64,000 nt of DNA, taken from contig NZ_CP036281.1 in the NCBI RefSeq assembly GCF_007750395.1, positions 2,069,001 through 2,133,000 of the forward strand, in the 5' to 3' direction. Source of the stretch: Polystyrenella longa. Its GTDB lineage: Bacteria; Planctomycetota; Planctomycetia; Planctomycetales; Planctomycetaceae. The translations under genes and the position numbers were made by a program. This document shows positions 45,053 to 54,523 of the stretch, piece by piece. Under the pieces are notes generated by a model, which was not told the DNA's origin, searched no databases, and worked only from the letters and a program-made list of their open reading frames with translations. The stretch's first letter is position 1, and every line of letters begins with the position of its first letter.

Positions 45053-46516
45053 ATGATTACACGGCCCTCTTTGGTTTTCTGGTCGATGGTGGTGGTTGGT
45101 CTGGTTATGGTGGGAGCCCCCTCCGTTTTCGCTGGAGAACCTGCTTACCAGAGGAGTGAACTCAAGCAGTCCAAACAGCCAAACATTCTGTTTATCTTTT
45201 CTGACGATCATGCTGCTCAGGCAATCGGTTGTTACGGTTCGAAGATCAATCAAACGCCCAATATCGATCGCATCGCTGCGGGTGGGATGGTTTTTGAAAA
45301 CTGCTTTTGCACGAATTCGATTTGTGGACCTTCGCGAGCTGTCATTCTCACAGGGAAGCATAGCCATTTGAATGGCTTCAGGCAGAACGGCGATCGCTTT
45401 GATGGAAGCCAGCTGACCTTCCCCAAGCTGTTGCAGAAGTCAGGATATCAAACAGCCGTCTTTGGAAAGTGGCATCTACGGACTGAACCAACCGGTTTTG
45501 ATCAGTACGAAGTTCTGATAGGTCAGGGTCCTTACTACAACCCGCCGATGCTTAAAAATGGAAAGCGCGTGAAGCATGAAGGTTACACGACCGACATCAT
45601 CACCGACCTGGCTTTAGATTTCCTTAAGGAAAAGCGAGACGTTTCCAAACCTTTCATGGTGATGTATCAACACAAAGCGCCGCATCGAAACTGGCAGCCA
45701 GCACCGGAATACCTTCACAAATACGACGATGTGACTATTCAGGAGCCGCCAACGTTGTTCGATGACTATGCGACGCGTGGTCGACCGGCGCGAGAGCAGG
45801 AAATGTCGATCGCCAATGATTTGAACGAAAAAGACCTGAAGCTTGTTCCGCCAGACAATCTGACAGAATCACAGTTGCAGGCCTGGAATGCAGCCTACGA
45901 ACCCAAAAACGAAGCGTTCCGAGCACAGAATCTGAAGGGTAAAGAACTCGTACGATGGAAGTATCAGCGTTATATGAAAGATTACCTGCGCTGCATTGCT
46001 TCGATGGATGACAACATCGGGCGGGTACTTGACTACCTCGATGAATCCGGGCTCGCCGAGAACACGATTGTGATTTACTCCTCGGATCAGGGCTTCTATC
46101 TGGGAGAACATGGTTGGTTTGATAAAAGGTTCATGTACGAAGAGTCCTATCGAATGCCATTTGTGATTCGTTGGCCGGGCAAAACGGAGCCTGGCTCCCG
46201 TAGTACTGCACTTGTTTCCAACCTCGATTTTGCTGAGACTTTTCTGGATGCGGCTTATGTCGAGATTCCCAAAGAGATGCAGGGCCTGAGCCTGCAACCG
46301 CTGATGGATGGAAGTACCCCTGAGGACTGGCGCGAAAGCCTGTATTATCAGTATTACGAATACCCGGCAGTTCATATGGTTCATAAGCACAAAGGTGTCC
46401 GCACCGACAGATACAAGCTGATTGATTTCTACGGCATTGATGAAATGGAGTTGTACGACCTGCAAGAAGATCCTCTTGAACTTAATAACATTTACGGCAA
46501 GCCCGAAGTTGCCTAG
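45053..46516 (+). CDS. Sulfatase with an in-frame amber codon near its C-terminus
   Basis: The 487-residue product has a Sec signal ([20 protein letters not shown]) and a type I sulfatase domain. The formylglycine-bearing motif is CGPSR in [16 protein letters not shown]. Calcium and catalytic residues are seen in [26 protein letters not shown] and [18 protein letters not shown]. It removes sulfate from carbohydrates in the periplasm or outside; the exact sugar cannot be told. The frame ends at TAG (46514-46516) after IYGKPEVA, but the same frame continues for 22 codons to TAA at 46583-46585 with VQSKLASELDRLQKMYNVPQD, which is exactly the usual sulfatase C-terminal helix. So the TAG is probably a recent nonsense change, an error or a read-through codon. 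The ATG at 45053 has GAGG upstream. Confidence 0.93.
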   Translation: MITRPSLVFWSMVVVGLVMVGAPSVFAGEPAYQRSELKQSKQPNILFIFSDDHAAQAIGCYGSKINQTPNIDRIAAGGMVFENCFCTNSICGPSRAVILTGKHSHLNGFRQNGDRFDGSQLTFPKLLQKSGYQTAVFGKWHLRTEPTGFDQYEVLIGQGPYYNPPMLKNGKRVKHEGYTTDIITDLALDFLKEKRDVSKPFMVMYQHKAPHRNWQPAPEYLHKYDDVTIQEPPTLFDDYATRGRPAREQEMSIANDLNEKDLKLVPPDNLTESQLQAWNAAYEPKNEAFRAQNLKGKELVRWKYQRYMKDYLRCIASMDDNIGRVLDYLDESGLAENTIVIYSSDQGFYLGEHGWFDKRFMYEESYRMPFVIRWPGKTEPGSRSTALVSNLDFAETFLDAAYVEIPKEMQGLSLQPLMDGSTPEDWRESLYYQYYEYPAVHMVHKHKGVRTDRYKLIDFYGIDEMELYDLQEDPLELNNIYGKPEVA

Positions 46517-46647
46517 GTTCAGTCCAAATTGGCATCCGAGTTGGATCGCCTGCAGAAAATGTATAATGTACCTCAGGATCAATAAGCAATTCTGAGTAGC
46601 CTCGTCCCCTCCCCGCTGAGCCTCTGAAGCGAAGTCAGTATCCACGC

Positions 46648-47856
46648 ATGATTCCTTACATTCTGGCCAGCGCAGGAAGTTCCTTTGTATTGTCACTGTT
46701 ACTGACAGGGTTGATGAGGTGGCTCGCTCCCAAGTTGGGGTTCGTCGATCAGCCCGCTGCCCGCAAACTTCATTTACAAGCGAAACCGCTGGGCGGTGGA
46801 ATTGCCATTTTTCTGGGAGTCCTGTTTCCGCTCTTGTCAGGACTGGCAATAGCGTATGCTCTGGAAGAAGGAAGGGACGCTATACTGGTTCGTCAGGCGT
46901 TGGAGTTCTTACACCTCGATGAACTCTTCAGTTTACTTTCTTCTGGAATCCTGTATCGCTCCACCCTGCTCTGGAAGATACTTGCCGGTGGTTCCTGCCT
47001 TGTTCTATTAGGCTTACTTGATGACCGGTTTCATCTCGCTTGGTGGAGTCGATTAATTGCTCAATTGCTCATAGCGGGTTGGCTTGTTTCGTCGGGGATC
47101 GAGCTGACATTGTTCCTGCCGCTACCGTGGATAACCATATCGCTCTCCGTATTGTGGATTGTCGTGTTAATCAATGCATTCAATTTCATCGACAATATGG
47201 ATGGGCTCTCCGCCGGTACGGGATTGATCAGTGCGAGCATGTTTGCGGCCTTGATGTTGTCCTATCCCAATGAACCCCGCTGGTTGGTTGCTGGATTATT
47301 GCTGAGTCTGATTGGAAGCCTCGCCGGATTTCTGGTTCACAATTGGACACCGGCCCAGATTTTCATGGGAGATGCGGGCAGCACATTTATCGGTCTGAGC
47401 ATGGCGGCTGTTACGATGCTTGGAACTTACTACAGTTCTGCGTCCGGACGGCAACACGCGGTACTCGCTCCGCTGTGCATTCTGGCGGTCCCTTTGTATG
47501 ACTTTAGTTCGGTGATCTGTATCCGGCTGTGGGAAGGTCGCAGCCCCTTTCAGCCGGATAAAAATCATTTTTCTCATCGGTTAGTCGCGCTCGGTCTGAA
47601 TAACTGGCAAGCGGTACTGACTATCTATTTGACGACCTTGATCACCGGTTTGACGGGGATTCTTCTGTTTCATGCGGACTCCTGGTTCACTGCGATCGTG
47701 GCTCTGCTGGCGACGTTGGGTGTCCTGTTACTGATTGCCATCCTGGAACTAGCCGCCGCTATGAAAGTCCGCAAACTGCTGCAATCGGGAAGCTCTCCCG
47801 AGACTTCGTTGGATTCCGGTACCTGGCGCGATCCTTCCGTTCGTGACACTGTCTAA
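46648..47856 (+). CDS. WecA/MraY-type glycosyl-1-phosphate transferase
   Basis: The 402-residue integral membrane protein has about ten helices and the family motifs LLDDRFH (residues about 120-126), NAFNFIDNMDGL (about 173-184) and HNWTPAQIFMGDAGS (about 231-245). The first and second hold the Mg2+-binding aspartates. Such enzymes move a sugar-1-phosphate (GlcNAc for WecA/TagO) from a UDP-sugar to undecaprenyl phosphate and so start an O-antigen-like, teichoic or other surface glycan. The C-terminus carries about 30 extra residues. The gene is followed closely by an O-antigen ligase-like gene, which fits a glycan pathway. The ATG at 46648 gives the first membrane helix directly. Confidence 0.93.
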   Translation: MIPYILASAGSSFVLSLLLTGLMRWLAPKLGFVDQPAARKLHLQAKPLGGGIAIFLGVLFPLLSGLAIAYALEEGRDAILVRQALEFLHLDELFSLLSSGILYRSTLLWKILAGGSCLVLLGLLDDRFHLAWWSRLIAQLLIAGWLVSSGIELTLFLPLPWITISLSVLWIVVLINAFNFIDNMDGLSAGTGLISASMFAALMLSYPNEPRWLVAGLLLSLIGSLAGFLVHNWTPAQIFMGDAGSTFIGLSMAAVTMLGTYYSSASGRQHAVLAPLCILAVPLYDFSSVICIRLWEGRSPFQPDKNHFSHRLVALGLNNWQAVLTIYLTTLITGLTGILLFHADSWFTAIVALLATLGVLLLIAILELAAAMKVRKLLQSGSSPETSLDSGTWRDPSVRDTV

Positions 47857-47896
47857 CCTCTCTATTAATCATTCTAAAGCCTTAGTAACCCGTTAC

Positions 47897-50254
47897 ATGC
47901 CTGCCAAGCGAATCCAAAGAACCCCTACTGCTGGTGAATCCCTAAAAGCTGGAGATACGTTTGCCGCTCCATTGGAGCAACTCGCACTTGGGCTCGCTGG
48001 ATTGGGATGGATGCTGCGTTGGTTGACGATAACGGAGGCAGCTAATGCGGGAGAAACATTGTGGGTCGCCCTGCTCTGGTTTCTTGCGGCCACTCTCTTC
48101 TGTTGGTCTGATTTCCGAAATCTTCCTTCTGCTGGCGAAACCGATGGCGATTTCTCAGGCCAGGAGCGGCAAGTTCTTGAAGTCGACCTTCTTAGTGCAG
48201 GTGTGATGCTCATCACCGTCGGTCATGTTGTTGGTTGCATCTGGTTGTATTTCTACGGGGGGCAACTCCGATTCGCCCTAAATTTGAGTTGGGAATGGAT
48301 TGGTCTCTTAGTCTCGTTTTTAATACTCCGCCGCATTGTTCGTAATCTGGAATGGCGACGGGATCTATTTGCGATCCTGCTGGCCAGCGCTGTTCCGTTT
48401 GCCTTCGTCGGGCTGTGGCAGCATTACGTCTGGTATGAGCAGTCGAGCCAGGAGTATCGAAGCCAGAAAGAAGTCTATCTTGAACTCGAAGGGACAGATC
48501 CGACCGTTTGGAATGAACAGGAACGGAAAGACTATTCCGAGGCGATCAACTATTTCCAGCAACAGGAAATTCCTCTGGGAAGTGAGTCTCTGCAAAGCTG
48601 GGAGAACCGGCTACTTGCCAGCCGGGAGCCCCTCGGTTTTTTCGCTCTGACAAATTCCTTCGCCGCCTTGCTGCTCTTTCTGCTGGGAGTCTGGTTGGCA
48701 CTGGCGAATTTTATGACGAATGATCAATCAAAAAGACTAAAGACTGGAAAGTGGCAATGTCTCGGTTGGTTAATCGCCACGGGAACTATTTTCTATGTTC
48801 TGCTACTGACAAAAAGTCGCTCTGCCTGGGCAGCGTTTATAATAACCGCCGCTATGTTTTGTCTGTTTTACTGGACCAGGCGTGCGTTCAGGGGGCTTTT
48901 ATATGGCGGAGCCGGCCTTCTCTGTTTGACAGTCTTTGCGTGGTTGAGTGGGGCTATCGACACGGAGGTCTTCTCAGAAGCCCCGCGTTCCTTGCAGTAT
49001 CGATTCATTTACTGGACGACGACTTGGGAGTTGTTGCAGGATTCACTGTTTTTCGGAACAGGCCCTGGTAATTTTCGCACCAGCTATCTTCAATATCGAC
49101 CAGAAGGTGCGAGCGAAGAAGTTGCCGATCCACATCAGTTTCTGCTTGATCTCTGGGCGAATGGAGGCTTACTGGCTTTACTGGGAATTGCATTCATTGT
49201 TTTTTATCTGATCAAATCCGGTCGCCAAAATGCTGTTTCAGTACAGAATATACCAACAAGCGATTCGTCTTTTCCCCTTGGAAGTGGACTCAGCCATTCT
49301 ATCATCACGGGGGGATTGGCGGCGTTTCCATTGGTGGGGGCGATGCATTGGTTAAACTTAAGCGGACTTGAATGGGCTCTGTTCGCTGCAGGCGTAGGTG
49401 CTTCAATCTGCTTACTTTTACTCAGTCGGTTTGCTTTACCCTTTGTGAATCAGGTGACTTTGTTCGCGCCCCGTCTCGCTCCTTGGCTGCTCGTCGCATT
49501 ATTGATTCATCTCTGCGCATCGGGTGGAATTGAAATGCCCGGCATCGTGCAAATGTTGCTGCTGCTCCTTGCGCTTATCCCGTCGACAGCAACTTTTGGG
49601 AGTTTTTCCATCTCCAGAAGAACGAGTTCTGCCGTGGGTGCAAGCAGTGGGGTCGTCCTGATGGGACTACTGTACTGGACCAGCTGGCTGCCGGTTCAAC
49701 AGGCGGCTTGGAATCTCGAACTTGCCGAACAGGCTCGCCTCGACAATGCAAACGGTCAAGATATTCAGGCTCTATTCAATCAGGCGGTGCATGCTGATCC
49801 GCTTGATCCTCAGCCATCAAAGCGACAAGGTGACTTTCTCCTTTCGACTGCGCTCGGGCGTACTCTCGGTGGAGGTAATGAAAGCACGCTGGTAGACCTG
49901 AGTATCGAGTCTTATAAAGAATCGCTGAAGCGTGATCCTCGAAATGCGAGACGCTTCATCGATGTTGGTCGAGCCTACGAGGAGCGATACCGGCGGACAA
50001 ATGAAAAGGAGGCGGGAAATCAGGCGGTAAGCTGGTATCAAAAAGGAATCGACCGGTACCCGACTCACCCGGGATTGCGTGCCCAGTTTGGACTGCTTTT
50101 AGAAGAAACGGGGCAAATGGTGGAAGCTCGGGACCAGGCGCGCGAGGCATTGCGGTTGGATGAACTGAATAATCAGGCGGGTCATACCGATCAACGGCTG
50201 GACTCCGGTACACAAGAGAGGTTAAAACACGTCATTGAAACAAGTTCAGAATAA
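47897..50254 (+). CDS. O-antigen ligase/polymerase-like membrane protein with C-terminal TPRs
   Basis: The 785-residue product has about a dozen membrane helices and the Wzy_C/O-antigen ligase marks: the TKSRSAWAAF element, FFGTGPGNFRTSYLQYRPEG (split) and ADPHQFLLDLWANGG, typical of WaaL/RfaL-type proteins. From about residue 560 a soluble region with TPR repeats follows: LFNQAVHADPLDPQ, SYKESLKRDPRNA, WYQKGIDRYPTHPGLRAQFG. Such proteins join or polymerise lipid-linked glycans on the periplasmic side, and TPRs may recruit partners. The ATG at 47897 was chosen, although a GTG at 47843 would overlap the WecA-like gene by 14 bases; no ribosome site favours either. Translational coupling with the upstream gene is likely. 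Confidence 0.86.
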   Translation: MPAKRIQRTPTAGESLKAGDTFAAPLEQLALGLAGLGWMLRWLTITEAANAGETLWVALLWFLAATLFCWSDFRNLPSAGETDGDFSGQERQVLEVDLLSAGVMLITVGHVVGCIWLYFYGGQLRFALNLSWEWIGLLVSFLILRRIVRNLEWRRDLFAILLASAVPFAFVGLWQHYVWYEQSSQEYRSQKEVYLELEGTDPTVWNEQERKDYSEAINYFQQQEIPLGSESLQSWENRLLASREPLGFFALTNSFAALLLFLLGVWLALANFMTNDQSKRLKTGKWQCLGWLIATGTIFYVLLLTKSRSAWAAFIITAAMFCLFYWTRRAFRGLLYGGAGLLCLTVFAWLSGAIDTEVFSEAPRSLQYRFIYWTTTWELLQDSLFFGTGPGNFRTSYLQYRPEGASEEVADPHQFLLDLWANGGLLALLGIAFIVFYLIKSGRQNAVSVQNIPTSDSSFPLGSGLSHSIITGGLAAFPLVGAMHWLNLSGLEWALFAAGVGASICLLLLSRFALPFVNQVTLFAPRLAPWLLVALLIHLCASGGIEMPGIVQMLLLLLALIPSTATFGSFSISRRTSSAVGASSGVVLMGLLYWTSWLPVQQAAWNLELAEQARLDNANGQDIQALFNQAVHADPLDPQPSKRQGDFLLSTALGRTLGGGNESTLVDLSIESYKESLKRDPRNARRFIDVGRAYEERYRRTNEKEAGNQAVSWYQKGIDRYPTHPGLRAQFGLLLEETGQMVEARDQAREALRLDELNNQAGHTDQRLDSGTQERLKHVIETSSE

Positions 50255-50481
50255 TAAGGGTACAGAATGCCACTGCATTTGGTTTCCGGTTAATTTCCAA
50301 CGTTTTCCCGTGAAATCAGGTATGTAAAGTAAGGAGTCGATTCTGCTCTTTAATCGGGATTCGTCTCTCACATCTATTGGGCAGCGATACACAGCGGCTC
50401 TTTCTTTTCTGTTTCTCCTGTCTTCTTCTCTCAGAGTGTCCTTTTCATCTTCCGGTCTGAAATCGTCTTAAGAGTAATTCA

Positions 50482-51675
50482 ATGAACCCGAAAACATTGA
50501 TGATCACCATATTGGTGATCGTAGTTGCAATCGTCGCCTATTCCATGGTCACGTCACCTTCAATAGACGAAAAATTGCTTCCGCCTTCCGATTCCAAAGA
50601 GAAGTTGCCCCCCCCACCGGAAATTAAAAAGGGAGAGAAGCAGCCCAATGCGGTGACAGAGTCAGTCGATTTTGATTTTGGAAGTCAGGCCCGATACGAA
50701 ACCGGTCGGCATAAATTTAAAATCTATAATAAAGGAGAAGCTCCCCTCGAATTAACCCAGGGAGATTCGAGCTGTAAATGCACCATTGGTAGCTTGGACA
50801 AGAATGTTGTCGCACCAGGAGAATTTACCGAAGTTGAATTAGAGTGGACACCTGAGTCAGTGAGTACGGCAGGGTCTTCTGATAAGTTCAGGCAATATGC
50901 AGTCGTGTATACTAACGACCCGGACCGTCCCGAGATTGGGTTTAATATCACTGGTTTTGTCTATATGTTGTTCGAGATTATTCCTGAGAAGGAATGGCCA
51001 TTGGGCGAAATGACCATGACCCAAACCAAAACGGTCACAGGCAGGATCACTTCATTGCTGGACCCATTTAAAATCGAATCAATTGAAACAACAAGCGAAT
51101 TCATTACTGCTGAACCACGTCAGCTAACCGATGAGGAATTGAAACTCTTTGAAATTAAAAATGGATATGAGATTAGTGTGACCGTTCAGCCCGGGTTCAA
51201 TTACGGCACTTTCGAAGAATCTCTGATTTTGCAAACGGATTACAAAGAGGGAACCGAGGTTCGTATCCATGTACAGGGATTTATCAAGGGCCCCTTTACG
51301 TTCCTGAAAACGTCCCGTCAGAAAGGAATTCTCTGGTCGGCAAATTCTTGGATGCTCGATATGGGGTCCTTCGCGGCACAGGAAGGACGGAAAGTTGATA
51401 TGCGGGTTTTCGTGGCAGAGTTGGATCAGATGCCTGAAGGAGAGAATTTTAAAGTTCTTTCTGCGGAAACGGATTTGGAATTTCTGCGAGTCAATGTCAC
51501 CGGTGATGATCAGCCTGCAGAAAATGATCGACTCGAATTGCAGATGCAGTTCGAGTATGTAGCCGGATCTCCTGCCGTTTTACGTACAGCCCAGAAGCCA
51601 GTGACTGTTACGTTGAGGACGAATCATCCAGAGGCGAAAGAATTCAAAATACGAGTGCTATTTTCGGCGAATTGA
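50482..51675 (+). CDS. DUF1573 domain protein, membrane-anchored
   Basis: The 397-residue product has one N-terminal membrane helix (TLMITILVIVVAIVAYS), a short Pro/Lys-rich linker (LPPPPEIKKGEK), then a DUF1573 domain: DFDFGSQARYETGRHKFKIYNKGEAPLEL (split at about 62-90), DSSCKCTIGS and PGEFTEVELEWTP. Two further beta-sandwich segments (IIPEKEWPLGEMTM, VRIHVQGFIKGPF) follow. DUF1573 folds like immunoglobulin-type ASH/HYDIN domains and is thought to bind other proteins. It faces the periplasm if the single helix is an inner-membrane anchor. It lies 81 bp before the metallophosphatase/cytochrome lipoprotein gene on the same strand and may act with it. Confidence 0.87.
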   Translation: MNPKTLMITILVIVVAIVAYSMVTSPSIDEKLLPPSDSKEKLPPPPEIKKGEKQPNAVTESVDFDFGSQARYETGRHKFKIYNKGEAPLELTQGDSSCKCTIGSLDKNVVAPGEFTEVELEWTPESVSTAGSSDKFRQYAVVYTNDPDRPEIGFNITGFVYMLFEIIPEKEWPLGEMTMTQTKTVTGRITSLLDPFKIESIETTSEFITAEPRQLTDEELKLFEIKNGYEISVTVQPGFNYGTFEESLILQTDYKEGTEVRIHVQGFIKGPFTFLKTSRQKGILWSANSWMLDMGSFAAQEGRKVDMRVFVAELDQMPEGENFKVLSAETDLEFLRVNVTGDDQPAENDRLELQMQFEYVAGSPAVLRTAQKPVTVTLRTNHPEAKEFKIRVLFSAN

Positions 51676-51755
51676 TCACTCGCTAAACTGCGCATTCTCA
51701 GCAGACCGGAGGAACTGGTCTGTCCCCTCAGATTTGTGGATCAAGGACTTTTATT

Positions 51756-53384
51756 ATGGTCAACTTCAGGGTGCTCCCCGTGTTGAGCTGTCTGGTGCTG
51801 TTCTCTCTGTTTTCCGGATGCGATTCAACTGGATCCAGTGGTTCACCGGTGAGCAACGCCAGTGGAATCAATACGGAACCTGACAGTCAGAAATCGGAAG
51901 AGACAGATTCGGGAGCAGATGAAACCACTACTGCGACGCCTGCACCTGTAGAGAGGCCTCCCAAACCGATCCTGGAAGGTTGGGAAAAGCCAGCAGTCGC
52001 ATTCATTCTATCGGGAGAGCAGAATGGCTATCTGGAACCATGCGGCTGCTCGGACACTCAATCAGGAGGGATGGCCCGTCGGGCAGATTTGTTTGCTCAA
52101 CTTAAATCCAAAGACTGGCCTCTTACTGCTTTAGATGTCGGAGGATTTCTGCGGCATTCTCGGAGACAGTCTCAACTGAAAATGGACGCCATTTTTAATT
52201 CCCTGACCGACCTTGAATATGCCGCGACGGGCATTGGGCCGTCTGATATCGCCATCGGTTCGACTAAGCTCCTGGAACGGGGAATGATGGAACCCGGATC
52301 CGAAGACCAAATGATGCCCCAATTGGTTTCGGCGAATGTGACTTTGTTCAACGACCCTGAATTGGGCGCCATTCACAGAACACGTGTGTATGAAGTTAAT
52401 GGTGTAAAGATCGGCGTTACAGGTGTGATTGGAGAGTCCGTCCAGCAATCCATGCTTCAGTCCAGTGGAGAGGAAGTACAGGTTCTCCCTGTGGAAGAAA
52501 CTTTGCCCCTGGCTGTTGAAGAATTGAAAGCGGCCGAGGCCGACTTGTACATCCTGCTTTCTTTTTCCGAAACTGAAGAGAGCCAGAAGTTAGCGGAGCA
52601 ATACGAGCTATTCGATGTGGTGCTCACGGCCAGAAGTGCTGAAGACCCCGACCCTCGTGCGATTCCCATTGGCGATTCCGGTCGTCTTTTGGTGAAAGTC
52701 GGCCAGAAAGGGAAGAACGTCGGCGTGCTTGGCTATTATCCCGATGAAGAAGAGAAACTCCGCTGGGAATTGATCGATCTAGACAATCGACGTTTTGAAA
52801 GTCATCCGAGTATGGCGGTTCACATGCAATCCTATCAGGATAACATTGCATTTGAAGATCTGGCTAAAACCGAACCCACGATGACGCATTCCAGTGGCAA
52901 CACCTTCATTGGTGCTAGATCCTGTAGACAATGTCATTCCAAAGCGTATGCGAAATGGGAAAGTACCAAACACTCTCATGCCTTCGATACCTTGAAAAAA
53001 GGACACGAGGGTGATGGCGATTCCTGGATACCGCGTGTGGATGACCCGGAGTGTCTCAGTTGTCACGTGGTCGGCTGGGAGCCTCAAGAGTACATTCGGT
53101 TTGAGTCTGGGTTCATCAATGAAGAACTCACTCCCGATCTCAAAGGGCAACAATGTGAAAACTGTCACGGTCCGGCCAGCCAGCATGTGAAAATGGAGGC
53201 TCAATGGCTGATTGACCGGGATGCTGTTGATAAATCATTGGTGGATGCCGCACGTAAAGAATTGCATCTCGATGTGAAAACGGCAGAGAAACAGGTCTGC
53301 TCGAAATGTCACGACCACGAGAACAGTCCCAAGTTTAACTTTGAAGAATACTGGGAAAAAGTAAAACACCCCTACCGCGACTAG
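51756..53384 (+). CDS. Lipoprotein joining a metallophosphatase-like domain to a tetrahaem c554-type cytochrome domain
   Basis: The 542-residue product has a lipoprotein signal (lipobox LFSGC) and a Ser/Thr/Glu-rich linker (residues 25-65). Residues about 75-340 resemble the N-terminal domain of UshA-type 5'-nucleotidases in overall pattern: AFILSGEQNGYLEPCGCSDTQSGG (split), LDVGGFLRH, VSANVTLFN, VNGVKIGVTGVIG and LYILLSFS. Usual metal-binding His/Asp residues (D-x-H, GNHE) are absent, so catalysis is doubtful. The C-terminal 155 residues carry four CXXCH haem motifs at residues 390 (CRQCH), 433 (CLSCH), 467 (CENCH) and 515 (CSKCH), as in cytochrome c554. It should be an outer-surface or periplasmic electron carrier. 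The ATG at 51756 begins the signal peptide. Confidence 0.87.
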   Translation: MVNFRVLPVLSCLVLFSLFSGCDSTGSSGSPVSNASGINTEPDSQKSEETDSGADETTTATPAPVERPPKPILEGWEKPAVAFILSGEQNGYLEPCGCSDTQSGGMARRADLFAQLKSKDWPLTALDVGGFLRHSRRQSQLKMDAIFNSLTDLEYAATGIGPSDIAIGSTKLLERGMMEPGSEDQMMPQLVSANVTLFNDPELGAIHRTRVYEVNGVKIGVTGVIGESVQQSMLQSSGEEVQVLPVEETLPLAVEELKAAEADLYILLSFSETEESQKLAEQYELFDVVLTARSAEDPDPRAIPIGDSGRLLVKVGQKGKNVGVLGYYPDEEEKLRWELIDLDNRRFESHPSMAVHMQSYQDNIAFEDLAKTEPTMTHSSGNTFIGARSCRQCHSKAYAKWESTKHSHAFDTLKKGHEGDGDSWIPRVDDPECLSCHVVGWEPQEYIRFESGFINEELTPDLKGQQCENCHGPASQHVKMEAQWLIDRDAVDKSLVDAARKELHLDVKTAEKQVCSKCHDHENSPKFNFEEYWEKVKHPYRD

Positions 53385-53554
53385 AACAACTGGATGTTGT
53401 TGCCTGTATTGTTGCTGTCTGTTGCCCGTGAGACTAAGGTTTACGAGACCCTTTCCAGGGTTCCTGGACAGCTTCCGAATATTATAATCGCTGGTTTACC
53501 GCGTTAATTCATACGAAATCAAATAACACAGAAGGGATTAAAATCACCTTTACG

Positions 53555-53872
53555 ATGGCCGCTCCTCCTCAGAATATTCGAGCTTTGAAAGACAAGTCTG
53601 TCCTGGAAATCGTTTGGCCATTAGAAAGGGTCGATCAACTTCCTTTCCAATTCCTGAGGGGAAGATGCCCCTGTGCTGTTTGCGTTAACGAACTTACTGG
53701 TGTCCGTATGGTCGGGCCGGAAAATATTGGCAGTGACGTGCACCCTGTGAAAATGGGCTTTTCCGGTAACTATGCTTTAACAGTCGAGTGGAGTGACGGT
53801 CATCATACCGGTTTATTTACCTGGGATTACCTCGAAACGATTTCAAACGAATGGCGCGATGCAAACGCCTGA
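53555..53872 (+). CDS. DUF971 domain protein
   Basis: The 105-residue protein consists of a single DUF971 domain: LEIVWPLERVDQLPFQFLRGRCPCAVCVNE (split across residues about 17-46), then YALTVEWSDGHHTGLFTWDYL. The CPCAVCV element may bind a metal such as zinc or iron through three cysteines. The domain is found on its own and as the N-terminus of gamma-butyrobetaine hydroxylases and near iron-sulfur carrier proteins of the Mrp/ApbC class, but its role is not proven. It lies 75 bp before the CYTH protein gene. The ATG at 53555 is the only reasonable start. Single-gene conservation is high in the family, so the call is firm. Confidence 0.92.
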   Translation: MAAPPQNIRALKDKSVLEIVWPLERVDQLPFQFLRGRCPCAVCVNELTGVRMVGPENIGSDVHPVKMGFSGNYALTVEWSDGHHTGLFTWDYLETISNEWRDANA

Positions 53873-53947
53873 TGTTTCTGCAGATCCCCAAAAGTAAATC
53901 ACACCGACTCTGGTGCGAATCAGAGTAAGCAGAGAATTAATTTATTT

Positions 53948-54523
53948 ATGACGTATGAAGTCGAGTTGAAGTTCGAATTGAAAGATCGCGATGCGATCAG
54001 GGTTGCCCTGCAAAAGCTGGGAGCTGTTGAACAGGCTACAGAGGTGCAGCAGGATCATTATTTCAACCATCCTCAGCGAGACTTCGCTCAAACGGACGAA
54101 GCGTTTCGCATTCGCTCTAGCGGTGAACAGAATCGAGTCACCTATAAGGGACCAATCCTCGACAGCCAGACGAAGACCCGTAAGGAAATTGAAATCCCCT
54201 TTGCTTCAGGTCAGTCAACAGTCACTCAGCTTGAAGAAATGCTTGTCGATCTCGGTTTTAGACCTGTCTACAAAGTGACCAAGACACGAACCAGTTTCTC
54301 ACTTGAGTGGGAAAATCGGCATCTGGAAATCACTCTCGATCGAGTTAATCAGGTGGGAGACTATCTGGAAATTGAAACGATGACCAATGAAGCGGACCGT
54401 GACGAAGGACGCGAGGCGATTTTAAAACTAGCGAAGCATCTCGGATTCAAGCACCCGGAACGACGCTCCTATTTAAGATTGCTTCTAGAAAAACTGGAAA
54501 TCGATGGTACTGCCGACGTTTGA
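53948..54523 (+). CDS. cyaB: Class IV adenylate cyclase-like CYTH domain protein
   Basis: The 191-residue protein is a CYTH triphosphate-tunnel enzyme. The ExExK metal/triphosphate motif is E4-V-E6-L-K8, and further conserved tunnel residues occur in FRIRSSGEQNRVTYKGP, RKEIEIPF, KVTKTRTSF, LEITLDRVNQVGDYLEIET and PERRSYLRLLLE. CyaB-type members have adenylate cyclase or thiamine-triphosphatase-like and inorganic triphosphatase activity, so the true substrate is unknown. The length is standard. The ATG at 53948 is the first codon of the family N-terminus. It lies downstream of the DUF971 gene on the same strand, with a 344-bp gap before recA. Confidence 0.88.
   Translation: MTYEVELKFELKDRDAIRVALQKLGAVEQATEVQQDHYFNHPQRDFAQTDEAFRIRSSGEQNRVTYKGPILDSQTKTRKEIEIPFASGQSTVTQLEEMLVDLGFRPVYKVTKTRTSFSLEWENRHLEITLDRVNQVGDYLEIETMTNEADRDEGREAILKLAKHLGFKHPERRSYLRLLLEKLEIDGTADV

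Noticed and set aside
46514-46516. Pyrrolysine or other recoding at the sulfatase TAG
   Set aside because: Nothing in the window supports a pyl system, and the downstream frame is only the ordinary family C-terminus; a point mutation or error is simpler.
45869-46849. Long minus-strand frame (326 codons) opposite the sulfatase and WecA-like genes
   Set aside because: It lies wholly antisense to two firm genes, has no domain or ribosome site, and its composition reflects their codon pattern.
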